A stretch of 64,000 nucleotides of DNA, taken from NCBI GenBank assembly GCA_028713555.1, contig JAQTOA010000016.1, positions 1 through 64,000 of the forward strand, written 5' to 3'. The translations under genes and the position numbers were made by a program. Source of the DNA: Sterolibacterium sp. Lineage in GTDB: Bacteria; Pseudomonadota; Gammaproteobacteria; Burkholderiales; Rhodocyclaceae. Numbering within the stretch: the first letter of the stretch is position 1; each line of letters begins with the position of its first letter. The notes under the pieces are model-generated. The model worked only from the letters and a program-made list of their open reading frames with translations. It had not been told where the DNA came from and made no database searches. Below are positions 53,759 to 63,072 of this stretch, piece by piece.

Positions 53759-56527
53759 CTTGTCGACAAGCGCGCGAAAGCCGGCCAATCGCTCGCGCTC
53801 CTGGGCGACCACCTGCGGCGGCGCACGCTCGACGAAACTGGTTTGCGCCAGTTTAGCTTCGGCTTTGGCAATCTCGTTCCCGACGCGGGCGATTTCCTTG
53901 GCGAGGCGTTCGCGCTCGGCGGCAATATCGACCTCGATTTTCAGCATCAGACGAAAATCGCCGAGGTTCTGTACCGGGGCATCGCTGTCCGGCAGCTCGG
54001 CGCCGGCAGCGACGACATTCTCCAGTCGCGCCAGGGCTTTCAGATAAGGCGCGAAACTCTCTACGATGGCCTGGTCTCCGGCGGCAATCAGGGGAATTTT
54101 CTGCGCCGGAGGGAGATTCATTTCGCCGCGCAGGCTGCGGCAGGCATTGACCATTTCCTTGAGCAGCGAGATGCGCGCTTCCGCATCGGCGTCGATTTTC
54201 TCCGGCTGCGCTTCCGGGTAGGGTGCCTGCATGATCGAGTCGCCGGACTTGCCGGCGAGCGCTTTCACCGATTGCCACAGTTCTTCGGTAATGAACGGAA
54301 TCAGCGGATGGGCCAGGCGCAGGATTGCCTCCAGCACGCACACCAGGGTATGGCGCGTGGCGCGCTGCTGCATTGCGCTGCCTTGCTGCAATTGCACTTT
54401 GGCCAGTTCGAGATACCAGTCGCAGTATTCGTCCCAGACCAATTCATACACCGTCCTGGCCACCAGATCGAAACGGTACTCGACGAAATGCGCGGCAACT
54501 TCGGCCTCGACGCGCTGCAGGCAGCTGACGATCCAGCGGTCGGCAAAGGAAAATTCGAGTGGCAGACTTTCGTCAAGCCCAACATCCTGGTCCTCGCAGT
54601 TCATCAGCACGAAGCGCGAGGCGTTCCACAGCTTGTTGCAAAAATTGCGGTAGCCCTCGCAGCGGTTGAGATCGAACTTGATGTCGCGGCCGGGCGAGGC
54701 GAGGCTGGCGAAGGTGAAGCGCAGCGCATCGGTGCCGAAGGCGGGAATGCCCTTGGGGAACTCCTTGCGCGTACGTTTCTCGATCTGGCCCGCTTGTTTT
54801 GGATTCATCAAGCCGCTGGTTCTTTTCTGCACCAGCGTTTCGACGTCGATGCCGTCGATGAGGTCGATCGGGTCGAGCACGTTGCCCTTGGATTTCGACA
54901 TCTTGTGGCCCTCGGCGTCGCGGATCAGGCCATGCACATAGACATGCCGGAACGGAATCCGGCCGGTCAGGTGCTTGGTCATCATGACCATCCGCGCCAC
55001 CCAGAAGAAAATGATGTCGAAACCGGTGACCAGCACCGAGGACGGCAAATACAGGTCAAGCGCGTCGTTCGATTTGGCCGGATATTCAGGAGTCCAGTCG
55101 AGCGTCGAGAATGGCCACAGGGCGGAGGAGTACCAAGTGTCGAGCACGTCGGGATCGCGCTTGAGCTTGCCGGTATAGCCGTCCTTGCCGGCCTGCAATT
55201 TGGCTTCGGACTCATCGTGGGCGACATAAATGCGGCCGTCATCCGAATACCAGGCCGGGATCTGGTGCCCCCACCAGAGCTGGCGCGAGATGCACCAGTC
55301 CTGAATATTGTTGAGCCACTGGTTGTAAGTATTGACCCAGTTTTCCGGCACGAACCTGATTTCGCCCGAAGCCACGCATTCCAGCGCTTTCGCCGTGATC
55401 GACTGGCCATCCGGGCTGGCTTTGCTCATGGCGACAAACCACTGGTCGGTCAGCATCGGCTCGATCACCACATGGGTGCGGTCGCCGCGCGGAACCTTGA
55501 GCTTGTGTTTTTCGACCTTCTCCAGGAGGCCCTGTGCCTCAAGGTCGGCGACAATCTGCTGGCGCGCCACGAAGCGATCCAGTCCGCGATATTTTTCCGT
55601 GCCGTTTTCGTTGATCTTGGCATCCAGCGTCAGGACATTAATCATCGGCAACTGGTGCTGTTTTCCAACTGCATAGTCGTTGAAATCGTGCGCCGGCGTG
55701 ACCTTGACGACGCCGGTGCCGAATTCCCGGTCGACGTAGGCGTCGGCGATGATCGGAATTTCGCGGTCAGTCAGCGGCAGGCGCACCGTCTTGCCGATCA
55801 GGTGTTGGTAGCGCTCGTCTTCCGGATGCACCATCGCCGCCGTATCGCCGAGCATGGTCTCGGGGCGGGTGGTGGCGACGGTGAGGTGGCCCGAACCGTC
55901 AGACAGCGGATACCTGATGTGCCAAAGGAAACCGTCTTCTTCTTCCTGGACGACTTCGAGGTCCGACACCGCCGTGAGCAACTGCGGGTCCCAGTTCACC
56001 AGACGCTTGCCGCGATAGATCAGCCCTTCGTTGTAAAGACGCACGAAAGTCTCGGTGACGATTTTCGACAATCCGGCGTCCATCGTGAAACGCTCGCGCG
56101 ACCAGTCGGGCGAGGTGCCCAGCCGGCGCATCTGGCGGGTGATGGTGGAGCCGGAAAATTCCTTCCACTCCCAAATCTTTTCGAGAAATTTCTCGCGCCC
56201 CAAGTCGTGGCGCGAGACGCCCTGTGCATCCAGTTGGCGTTCGACAACAATTTGCGTGGCAATACCGGCATGGTCGGTACCCGGTTGCCACAGCGTGTTC
56301 CAACCGCGCATGCGGTGGTAGCGGGTGAGGGCATCCATCAGGGTCTGGTTGAAACCGTGACCCATGTGCAGCGTGCCGGTGACGTTGGGCGGCGGCAGCA
56401 GGATGCAGTAGGCTTGGTCCATAGGCTTGCTGCGATCCAGGCCGGCCTTGAAATAGCCTGAGGATTCCCAGTGGTTGTACCAGCGCCGCTCAATGTCGGC
56501 GGGTTCGAAACTTTTGGCGAGTTGCAT
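53729..56527 (-). CDS. valS: valine-tRNA ligase
   Basis: 932 residues, a class I synthetase. It has the HIGH-type [17 protein letters not shown] (about residues 47-63), a CP1 editing domain, and the KMSKS motif in [19 protein letters not shown]. The C-terminal arm is a coiled coil ([34 protein letters not shown]). The length fits the family. It is followed upstream by a hypothetical gene and holC on the same strand. Confidence 0.97.
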   Translation of the reverse strand: MQLAKSFEPADIERRWYNHWESSGYFKAGLDRSKPMDQAYCILLPPPNVTGTLHMGHGFNQTLMDALTRYHRMRGWNTLWQPGTDHAGIATQIVVERQLDAQGVSRHDLGREKFLEKIWEWKEFSGSTITRQMRRLGTSPDWSRERFTMDAGLSKIVTETFVRLYNEGLIYRGKRLVNWDPQLLTAVSDLEVVQEEEDGFLWHIRYPLSDGSGHLTVATTRPETMLGDTAAMVHPEDERYQHLIGKTVRLPLTDREIPIIADAYVDREFGTGVVKVTPAHDFNDYAVGKQHQLPMINVLTLDAKINENGTEKYRGLDRFVARQQIVADLEAQGLLEKVEKHKLKVPRGDRTHVVIEPMLTDQWFVAMSKASPDGQSITAKALECVASGEIRFVPENWVNTYNQWLNNIQDWCISRQLWWGHQIPAWYSDDGRIYVAHDESEAKLQAGKDGYTGKLKRDPDVLDTWYSSALWPFSTLDWTPEYPAKSNDALDLYLPSSVLVTGFDIIFFWVARMVMMTKHLTGRIPFRHVYVHGLIRDAEGHKMSKSKGNVLDPIDLIDGIDVETLVQKRTSGLMNPKQAGQIEKRTRKEFPKGIPAFGTDALRFTFASLASPGRDIKFDLNRCEGYRNFCNKLWNASRFVLMNCEDQDVGLDESLPLEFSFADRWIVSCLQRVEAEVAAHFVEYRFDLVARTVYELVWDEYCDWYLELAKVQLQQGSAMQQRATRHTLVCVLEAILRLAHPLIPFITEELWQSVKALAGKSGDSIMQAPYPEAQPEKIDADAEARISLLKEMVNACRSLRGEMNLPPAQKIPLIAAGDQAIVESFAPYLKALARLENVVAAGAELPDSDAPVQNLGDFRLMLKIEVDIAAERERLAKEIARVGNEIAKAEAKLAQTSFVERAPPQVVAQERERLAGFRALVDKLHAQIARLD

Positions 56528-56587
56528 TGCAGAGATGGCGGTCGATTGCGGAAAAAGGCAATCGCCGATTATACCGGAGCGGCCAGG

Positions 56588-57058
56588 CTATTCGCTGCCA
56601 GCAATTCCAGTGGTGTCTTCGCCTGGCCTTCGCAGGGCAGCGTCCAGACGCGGCAGCAATTCGTCGCGAACGCGATTGGCCAGCAAAGCGACCAGATGGT
56701 CGGTGATGCCATCCATGGCGCGAATCACCAGTTGCGGCATTTGTTCATCGAGCCACTTTTCGACCTCCTGGGACAACTCGGCGTGACGTTCAAACAGCAG
56801 TTGGCCAAGGCGCTCGCGCACCGCCTCCTCGCTCTGCCGGGAAGCCACGGTTTCCATTGCCGCCATCGGTATGTCGCCGGCTGGCGGCGGCGCATCGTTG
56901 ACGTTCACCACATCGGTCAAGATCGGTACCTCATCGCCAGCAGCGTCGGCAGCATGCTCCGACGTCTCGACAGGCTCGACAGATTCGATTTTTGCGCCGG
57001 CAACAAAGGTGCGTCGGCGCATCAAGGCGTCTGCCTGGTCAAGCAGGTTATCGCTCAC
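56588..57058 (-). CDS. conserved hypothetical protein between holC and valS
   Basis: 156 residues. The N-terminus (MSDNLLDQADALMRRRTFVA) and an acidic linker precede a helical C-terminal domain (SEEAVRERLGQLLFERHAELSQEVEKWLDEQMPQLVIRAMDGITDHLVALLANRVRDEL). There is no known catalytic motif. The start overlaps the holC stop by 4 bases, so it is coupled to holC. Genes of this shape at this place are common in betaproteobacteria (recollection). Confidence 0.8.
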   Translation of the reverse strand: MSDNLLDQADALMRRRTFVAGAKIESVEPVETSEHAADAAGDEVPILTDVVNVNDAPPPAGDIPMAAMETVASRQSEEAVRERLGQLLFERHAELSQEVEKWLDEQMPQLVIRAMDGITDHLVALLANRVRDELLPRLDAALRRPGEDTTGIAGSE

Positions 57059-57492
57059 AGCGGCTCCTTGATCAGGTCATGAAACCGGATGTCATAGCCG
57101 CGGTCGCGGTAGAACTTGACCCGGTCACGTCCCGGCAGGCGGACAGAGTCTTCGTTGCTGATGATTTCCACCAGATTCTCGTAGCGGCTGAAGCTGGGAG
57201 GCAGCTCATTGCTAAGGTTGAGCAGACTTTCTTCCCGAGGCGAGGTATCGAGCGTGGTTGCGATCAATATCGGCGTTTCGTTGGCAAGCGGCGAGCCGAT
57301 GCGGCAGTGGGGCAGAAAACCGGTTGCCGTGTGCGTCCATAACAGTCGGTCAAAGCGCTCCGCCACCTCGGCATCGGGTGCATAAACCAAGGTTCTACGC
57401 GGAGGCTGCTGTTGCCCCGCGTTTACCGTCAGCCATGCGGCGGCAGCTTGCAAACGATCCGACGCCCCATGGCAGAATAATACTTTTGTCAT
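57055..57492 (-). CDS. holC: DNA polymerase III subunit chi
   Basis: 145 residues. The HolC fold shows TKVLFCHGASDRLQAAAAWLTVNAGQQ, VYAPDAEVAERFDRLLW and GSPLANETPILIATT. Chi links the clamp loader to SSB. It sits 8 bases after pepA, in the common pepA-holC-valS order. Confidence 0.93.
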   Translation of the reverse strand: MTKVLFCHGASDRLQAAAAWLTVNAGQQQPPRRTLVYAPDAEVAERFDRLLWTHTATGFLPHCRIGSPLANETPILIATTLDTSPREESLLNLSNELPPSFSRYENLVEIISNEDSVRLPGRDRVKFYRDRGYDIRFHDLIKEPL

Positions 57493-57499
57493 GCCACGC

Positions 57500-58999
57500 T
57501 TATTCGACCAGGGCGTTGTTGCGCGCCAGCAGGAAATGCGTCAGCAGGGGCACCGGCCGTCCGGTTGAGCCCTTTTTCTCACCCGATTTCCAGGCAGTGC
57601 CAGCGATGTCGAGGTGGGCCCAGTGGTACTTCTCCGCATAACGCGAGAGGAAGCAGGCTGCCGTGATGGTGCCGGCGGCGCGGCCGCCGATGTTGGCCAT
57701 GTCGGCAAAGGGACTCTTCAGTTGTTCCTGATAGTCGCTCCACAGCGGCAACTGCCAGGCGCGATCGTAGGCAGCCTGGCCGGCCTCAAGAAGTTCGCGG
57801 GCAAGGCCATCATGGTTGGCGACCAGTCCACTGGCGACATGTCCCAAGGCAATCACGCAGGCGCCGGTCAGCGTGGCGATGTCGATGACGCACGCCGGCT
57901 TGAAGCGCTCCGCATAGGTCAGCGCGTCGCAAAGGATCAGGCGGCCCTCGGCGTCGGTGTTGAGGATTTCGATGGTCTGGCCGGACATCGAGGTGACAAT
58001 GTCGCCGGGGCGGCTGGCGTTGCCGCCGGGCATGTTCTCGACCGTCGGGATCAGGCCGACCACATTCGCCGGCAACGCCATCAAGGCGATGGCCTTGAGC
58101 GTGCCGAGTACGCTGGCGGCGCCCGACATGTCGTACTTCATCTCATCCATCTCCGCGCCCGGCTTCAGCGAAATGCCACCGGTGTCGAAAGTGATGCCTT
58201 TGCCTACCAGAACAACGGGCCTTTCCTCGGCTTTGCCTCCCTCATAGCGCAGCACGATGAACTTGGGCGGCTGGTGCGAGCCGCGCGCCACCGAGAGCAA
58301 GGAGCCCATGCCGAGTTTTTCCATCTCGGTGCGTTCCAGCACCTCGACCTTGAGCCCATGTTCCTTGCCCAATTCCAGCGCCTGTTCGGCCAGATAGGTC
58401 GGCGTGCAGACATTGCCGGGCAGGTTGCCGAGGTTTTTCGCCAGGTTCATGCCGGCGGCAATCGACAGCCCTTGGTTCAATGCCGTGTTGGCGACGGGCA
58501 GGTCGGCACGGTGTTCCGCCGACAGCGTGATTTTGCGCAACGGACGGCGTACTTCTTCTTTCTTCGTCTTGTAGCGGTCGAAGCGGTAGAGCGTCTCCGA
58601 CGCCATTAACGTCGCCTGACGAACGCGCCAGGAGATATCGCGTTTCTTGACGGCTAATTCGGTCAGGGTGAGAAAGGCGTCGAAGGCCCCGCAATCATTG
58701 AGAGTGCGTGTTGCCGTCGCGATGGCATCGCGGAATTCTTTCTCGTGGAAGCCCTTTTCCTTGCCCAAGCCGACGAGAAGCACCCGCTCGCAAAACGTCC
58801 CCGGAACCTTGTGCAACAACAAGGTTGTGCCTGCTTTTCCTTCCATGTCGCCATGTCGGAGCAGGCCGGAAATAAAGCCATCGCTGGCCTTGTCAAGGAT
58901 TTCGCCTGGCGACGAAAGTTTGCGTGTTTCGAACACGCCGATTACAACGCAAGCAGCACGTTGCTTCTCCGTACTGCCGCTTTTTATGCTAAATTCCAC
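57500..58999 (-). CDS. pepA: leucyl aminopeptidase (M17)
   Basis: 499 residues from GTG 58999 (GAGG upstream). The C-terminal catalytic domain has the two-metal motifs VLVGKGITFDTGGISLKPG, MKYDMSGAASVLGTLKA and NTDAEGRLILCDALTYAE. It is a cytosolic exopeptidase and often also a DNA-binding regulator. The upstream frame to 59035 adds atypical residues and is rejected. TTG 59002 is an alternative start. Confidence 0.95.
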   Translation of the reverse strand: MEFSIKSGSTEKQRAACVVIGVFETRKLSSPGEILDKASDGFISGLLRHGDMEGKAGTTLLLHKVPGTFCERVLLVGLGKEKGFHEKEFRDAIATATRTLNDCGAFDAFLTLTELAVKKRDISWRVRQATLMASETLYRFDRYKTKKEEVRRPLRKITLSAEHRADLPVANTALNQGLSIAAGMNLAKNLGNLPGNVCTPTYLAEQALELGKEHGLKVEVLERTEMEKLGMGSLLSVARGSHQPPKFIVLRYEGGKAEERPVVLVGKGITFDTGGISLKPGAEMDEMKYDMSGAASVLGTLKAIALMALPANVVGLIPTVENMPGGNASRPGDIVTSMSGQTIEILNTDAEGRLILCDALTYAERFKPACVIDIATLTGACVIALGHVASGLVANHDGLARELLEAGQAAYDRAWQLPLWSDYQEQLKSPFADMANIGGRAAGTITAACFLSRYAEKYHWAHLDIAGTAWKSGEKKGSTGRPVPLLTHFLLARNNALVE

Positions 59000-59098
59000 C
59001 AATCGATCCTCACGAGCATTTGGGAAATGCCGCACTCTCAGCGAGAACCGGCAACATTTTGATTATCCCCAAATCTATCGTCAAAAGTCAAAGACAAG

Positions 59099-60178
59099 AT
59101 GATTTTCCAGCGCGCGGCTTTGCGTGAATTCGCCAATACCGCCATAGCCGTCTTCGTTGCGCTTTTTGCCATCATGCTGACGACGCAGTTGATTCGCCTG
59201 CTTGCTCAGGCGGCAGGCGGCACTTTGGCTTCCGAAGCGGTTATAGCGCTGCTGGGTTTCAGCGCGATCAACTATTTACCGGTCCTGTTGTCATTAACGT
59301 TATTCATCGCCGTGCTGCTGTCCTTGTCTCGGTCTTACCGCGACTCCGAAATGCTGGTTTGGTTTTCATGCGGACAGTCTCTAACGGCCTGGGTTCGTCC
59401 GGTGCTGACCTTTGCCTTGCCGATGGTAGCGACCATTAGCATTCTGGCGTTGTTCCTGTCGCCCTGGGCTTTGTCGAAAAGCGCCGAATACCGCCAGAAA
59501 ATGGATAGCCGCGATGATGTGACACGTGTCGCGCCAGGCGCCTTCAAGGAATCGGCGGGAGCCGACCGCGTTTTTTTTGTCGAGGCAGTATCGGGTAACG
59601 ATGCGCTGGTGAGGAACGTATTTATCAGTTCGGTGCAGCACGGCCGTCTCGGCGTGATGGCGGCAGCGCACGGCCACCAGGAGAACATGCCCAATGGCGA
59701 TCGCTTCCTGGTGCTGGAGAACGGTCGCCGTTATGAAGGCACCCCCGGCCAAGCCGATTATCGCGTGATGCAGTTTGACCGCTACGCCGTGCGGATTGAG
59801 ACACGCGAAGCCAAGGGAATTGCAGTGACTCCCAAGAATCTGTCTTTGCTGCAACTGATGATCGATCCCACAGCTCCAAACCTGGGTGAATTATTATGGC
59901 GCCTGGGAATTCCACTGGCTGCGCTCAACCTAGCCTTGCTGGCGATCCCTCTCTCTTTCGTCAATCCGCGTGCCGGCCGAACCAATAACCTGATATTCGC
60001 GGTATTGATCTATATGGTCTACAGCAACCTGATCAGCATCAGCCAAGCCTGGGTAGCGCAAGGCCGACTCGGTTTCGAGATCGGCGTGTGGCTGGTGCAT
60101 GTGGTGATGTTCGTGCTATTGCTGCTGCTGTTCTCTCGCCGGCTGGTGGTGTTCTCCTGGGCGCGACTATGGCGCTGA
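59099..60178 (+). CDS. lptF: LPS export ABC transporter permease LptF
   Basis: The 359-residue permease has six transmembrane segments and a large periplasmic beta-jellyroll domain between TM3 and TM4. Landmarks are MIFQRAALREFANTAIAVF, LPVLLSLTLFIAVLLSLSR and SFVNPRAGRTNNLIFAVLIYMVYSNL. It is part of LptB2FG, which extracts LPS. It diverges from pepA and overlaps lptG by 10 bases. Confidence 0.95.
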   Translation: MIFQRAALREFANTAIAVFVALFAIMLTTQLIRLLAQAAGGTLASEAVIALLGFSAINYLPVLLSLTLFIAVLLSLSRSYRDSEMLVWFSCGQSLTAWVRPVLTFALPMVATISILALFLSPWALSKSAEYRQKMDSRDDVTRVAPGAFKESAGADRVFFVEAVSGNDALVRNVFISSVQHGRLGVMAAAHGHQENMPNGDRFLVLENGRRYEGTPGQADYRVMQFDRYAVRIETREAKGIAVTPKNLSLLQLMIDPTAPNLGELLWRLGIPLAALNLALLAIPLSFVNPRAGRTNNLIFAVLIYMVYSNLISISQAWVAQGRLGFEIGVWLVHVVMFVLLLLLFSRRLVVFSWARLWR

Positions 60179-61248
60179 AAGTTTACGAGCGTTATCTGGC
60201 GCGAGAAATCTATGCCGCCACGGCACTGGTGCTGGCGGCGTTCCTAATGCTTTTTGCATTCTTTGACCTGATCCATGAATTCGAGGATATCGGCAAGGGA
60301 AGTTATCAACTGCAGCATGCCGCCGGTTTTGTGCTGTTGAGCATGGCGGGGCGCATCTATGAGCTTTTTCCGATTGCCATACTGATCGGCACGCTATACG
60401 CATTGACCCTGCTGGCGCGCCACTCCGAAATCACGGTATTACGTACATCCGGCCTGTCCACTGGAGCCCTGCTGAAGACACTGGCAAAGCTGGGGATGGT
60501 CTTCGTGGTGCTGACCTTTGTCGTCGGCGAGTTCATTGCACCTCCGGCTGAGCGAGCCGCCCAGCAATTGCGCCTCAAAGCATTGAGTTCGATGGTGGCA
60601 CAGGAATTCCGTTCCGGCTTGTGGGTCAAGGACGAAATGAGTTTCGTCAATGTGCGCGATGTTCTTCCCGATACCCGTTTGCGCGGAGTGCGCATTTATG
60701 AATTTGACAAAGAGCATCAATTACGCTCGATCAGCGATGCAGCGGAAGGTGAGTTTCAGCCACCGGACAGATGGCGGCTCATCAATGTCATGCAAACGGT
60801 GTTTGAAGGCGATACGGCGCGGGTCAGTCACCTGCCCAACTTAACATGGCGATCGGCACTGACCCCGGACATCCTTTCGGTGTTGATGGTGGTGCCTGAG
60901 CGCATGTCCTTCCTGAATCTGTTTCAATACGTTCGTCATCTGGAAGAAAACCAGCAGATGGCGCAACGTTATACGATAGCCTTGTGGAAGAAACTGATTT
61001 ACCCTCTCGCCGCACTGGTAATGATGGCTCTGGCTCTTCCCTTCGCTTACATGCAAGATCGCTTGGGTGCGGTCAGTCTCAAGGTGTTTGCCGGGATCAT
61101 GCTCGGCATCACTTTTCATATGCTTAATGGATTGTTTTCCAGCCTCGGTGCGATCAACAACTGGATGCCGTTTTATTCCGCTATCACCCCTAGCGGAATA
61201 TTCCTTCTGGCGGCGGCCGGGATGATATGGTGGGTCGAAAGACGCTGA
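60169..61248 (+). CDS. lptG: LPS export ABC transporter permease LptG
   Basis: 359 residues from ATG 60169, the second permease of LptB2FG. It starts MALKVYERYLAREIYAATALVL, has FPIAILIGTLYALTLLARHSEITVLRTSG, a periplasmic domain and C-terminal helices (GITFHMLNGLFSSLGAINNWMP). The 10-base overlap with lptF implies translational coupling. Confidence 0.95.
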   Translation: MALKVYERYLAREIYAATALVLAAFLMLFAFFDLIHEFEDIGKGSYQLQHAAGFVLLSMAGRIYELFPIAILIGTLYALTLLARHSEITVLRTSGLSTGALLKTLAKLGMVFVVLTFVVGEFIAPPAERAAQQLRLKALSSMVAQEFRSGLWVKDEMSFVNVRDVLPDTRLRGVRIYEFDKEHQLRSISDAAEGEFQPPDRWRLINVMQTVFEGDTARVSHLPNLTWRSALTPDILSVLMVVPERMSFLNLFQYVRHLEENQQMAQRYTIALWKKLIYPLAALVMMALALPFAYMQDRLGAVSLKVFAGIMLGITFHMLNGLFSSLGAINNWMPFYSAITPSGIFLLAAAGMIWWVERR

Positions 61249-61343
61249 TTTCCCCCGCCGGTTGGAAGGACGAGATATCGACCGGCTTTCCGGTGTGTTA
61301 CGCCAAGCCGATCGTTATTGCCTGCGGTGGAACGTCCGCCAAA

Positions 61344-61871
61344 TTACGGTGGCGTGGTTGATGCTGGGGCAGGAGCAGCGGGCTGCTTGGCGACTGAGGG
61401 TGTCTCCATGGTTTTACCCGCACCACTCTTGGGTTGCGGCTTGCGTATGGCAAGCTGCTTCAAGCGCTCTTTTTCGTCATCGGGCAGATTCTTATATTCC
61501 TCCCACTTTTGATTCACTGCCTGACGCTGTTCGGGGGGGGCTTTTTTCAGGGTCTTGTACTGTTCGCGAGCGCGTTTACGCTCATCCGGGGAGAGGTTGA
61601 CCCAGGTTTTCATGCGCAGCTGGAGACGTTGCTGCTCCTCAGCCGACATGGCCGGGTAGCGATGGGCTATTCCCAACCATTTTTTGCGCCGAAAGAATTC
61701 GAGCTTATCCCACTCGACAGCCAGGGGCGCCAGTATTTCCCGCTGCTGCGGCGTAAGTTCCACCCAGGACGGTTGTTTAATGGGAGGAACGACTGCGCTG
61801 GCGATATTTGAAAACGACAGCGCAACGACCAGCGTTATTCCGGCGATGATGGAGAGGAATGTTCGAGCCAT
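61344..61871 (-). CDS. DUF3106-domain periplasmic protein
   Basis: The 175-residue protein has a signal peptide (LSIIAGITLVVALSFSNIASA). The DUF3106 helical core (PSWVELTPQQREILAPLAVEWDKLEFFRRKKWLGIAHRYPAMSAEEQQRLQLRMKTW) is followed by a Pro/Ala-rich tail. Function is unknown. It overlaps DUF3619 by 37 bases and belongs to the sigma factor-DUF3619-DUF3106 operon. It converges with lptG. Confidence 0.88.
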   Translation of the reverse strand: MARTFLSIIAGITLVVALSFSNIASAVVPPIKQPSWVELTPQQREILAPLAVEWDKLEFFRRKKWLGIAHRYPAMSAEEQQRLQLRMKTWVNLSPDERKRAREQYKTLKKAPPEQRQAVNQKWEEYKNLPDDEKERLKQLAIRKPQPKSGAGKTMETPSVAKQPAAPAPASTTPP

Positions 61872-62233
61872 GCGCTGAAGCCGTGATCCAGATAAGCATT
61901 GATCGGTAGCTCGTCGGAGAGCAAAGCGCTGTCGATTTCCTCGTTTTCGGCAGCCTGCTGGAAATTATTCCAGTAATAAGTTCCTACCACGCCGATGGCA
62001 AGCATAACCAAGGCAATCACTGTGCGTGCCTTGGGTAGCAGCACCTCGCTGGCGAAATAGCCCACTCCTGCCATGCTCAGGCCGACAACTGCGGTTTTCT
62101 GATGTGTTAGCGCATACCGGCGCGCTGCCTGGAGTTTGACTTGGGTACCGAGATCAAGGTGATTGGCAGCGCGATTAAGCACTTGCCCGATTCTGTGGCC
62201 AAGTTGCTGCTCGTCGTGGAGATGATTATTCAT
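61835..62233 (-). CDS. DUF3619-domain membrane protein
   Basis: 132 residues. The soluble N-terminus (DEQQLGHRIGQVLNRAANHLDLGTQVKLQAARRYAL) is followed by one transmembrane helix (TVIALVMLAIGVVGTYYW) and an acidic C-terminus. DUF3619 proteins usually follow an ECF-type sigma factor gene and may regulate it, as an anti-sigma-like protein (inference). The start overlaps the sigma gene stop by ATGA. Confidence 0.88.
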   Translation of the reverse strand: MNNHLHDEQQLGHRIGQVLNRAANHLDLGTQVKLQAARRYALTHQKTAVVGLSMAGVGYFASEVLLPKARTVIALVMLAIGVVGTYYWNNFQQAAENEEIDSALLSDELPINAYLDHGFSAWLEHSSPSSPE

Positions 62234-62790
62234 AATTCGATGCCTTTTGTCTTGAGCGCCGCCGCCAACGTATGGGCCGCACGCGAGCAGTGGGTTTTTA
62301 CGCTGCCTTCAGAGCAACCCATTGCCGCAGCCGTTTCGGCGATATCCATGTCCTCCCAATAACGCATGAGGAAGGCTTCACGTTGACGCGGCGGTAGTTT
62401 CCCGATCTCTTTCTCAATCAGGGCAAGGACTTGCGATTGCTCAAGGCTGGCCTGTGGGGTCGGGATATTGGACCCTTCGTGGGCCTGTAAGGTTTCCAGC
62501 GGGTCGCCATCCTCATCGTCGGCCGGGGTAAATGCGGAGAGCAGGGTGGTCCACAACGAGCGTACCTTCTGACGTCGATAGAAATCGCGGATCGTATTCT
62601 GCAGGATACGCTGAAACAACATCGGCAGTTCAGCGATCGGTTTGTCACCATATTTTTCAGCGAGTTTCAACATGGCGTCCTGAACGATATCGAGCGCGTG
62701 GTCCTCATTGTGTACGGCGAACATTGCCTGTTTGAAAGTGCGTCGTTCAATACCGGCGAGGAAATCCGAAAGTTCAGTGCGTGTGGCCAG
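62230..62790 (-). CDS. RNA polymerase sigma factor (ECF-type), probable CTG start
   Basis: 186 residues if started at CTG 62790, giving ATRTELSDFLAGIERRTFKQ before the first ATG. Region 2 is DHALDIVQDAMLKLAEKYG...LFQRILQNTIRDFYRRQKVR. Region 4 is LPPRQREAFLMRYWEDMDIAETAAAMGCSEGSVKTHCSRA. GAGGA lies 7 bases before the CTG. An in-frame stop lies 3 codons upstream, so no ATG, GTG or TTG can serve at this end. The ATG at 62724 would delete part of region 2. It drives an operon with DUF3619 and DUF3106. Confidence 0.85.
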   Translation of the reverse strand: MATRTELSDFLAGIERRTFKQAMFAVHNEDHALDIVQDAMLKLAEKYGDKPIAELPMLFQRILQNTIRDFYRRQKVRSLWTTLLSAFTPADDEDGDPLETLQAHEGSNIPTPQASLEQSQVLALIEKEIGKLPPRQREAFLMRYWEDMDIAETAAAMGCSEGSVKTHCSRAAHTLAAALKTKGIEL

Positions 62791-63072
62791 AAAATGTCCT
62801 CAATCGCAACAATATGGCGAAAAAATGGATGAACAGTTGTTAGCATAACTGATCAATGAGGCAGCTGCCAAGCAGTAACGTCTGTTACGGGATTAGACCG
62901 TTCATCGACACTGATACGCCTCTCGTCTAAAACTTCTTGAGCGCTGCCCGCTGCGCCTATATAGTGGTAGCGGAACAAACGGTTTTCGCCCGAGCCAAAG
63001 CTACGAGTGCTTTTGCCTGATCTTGGGCCGGTTTTCCCGGCAAGTGCATTGCGTCGATCAATTGAGGTTCGC
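62791..63072. other. divergent intergenic region, sigma factor gene to TPR gene
   Basis: 282 bases. There is no open frame with a ribosome-binding site. A TATATA stretch near 62960 lies about 115 bases before the plus-strand gene and may be part of its promoter. No terminator was seen. Confidence 0.35.

Noticed and set aside
53843-56461. 872-residue ORF antisense to valS
   Set aside because: A shadow of a long GC-rich gene. valS has all class I synthetase motifs on the opposite strand.
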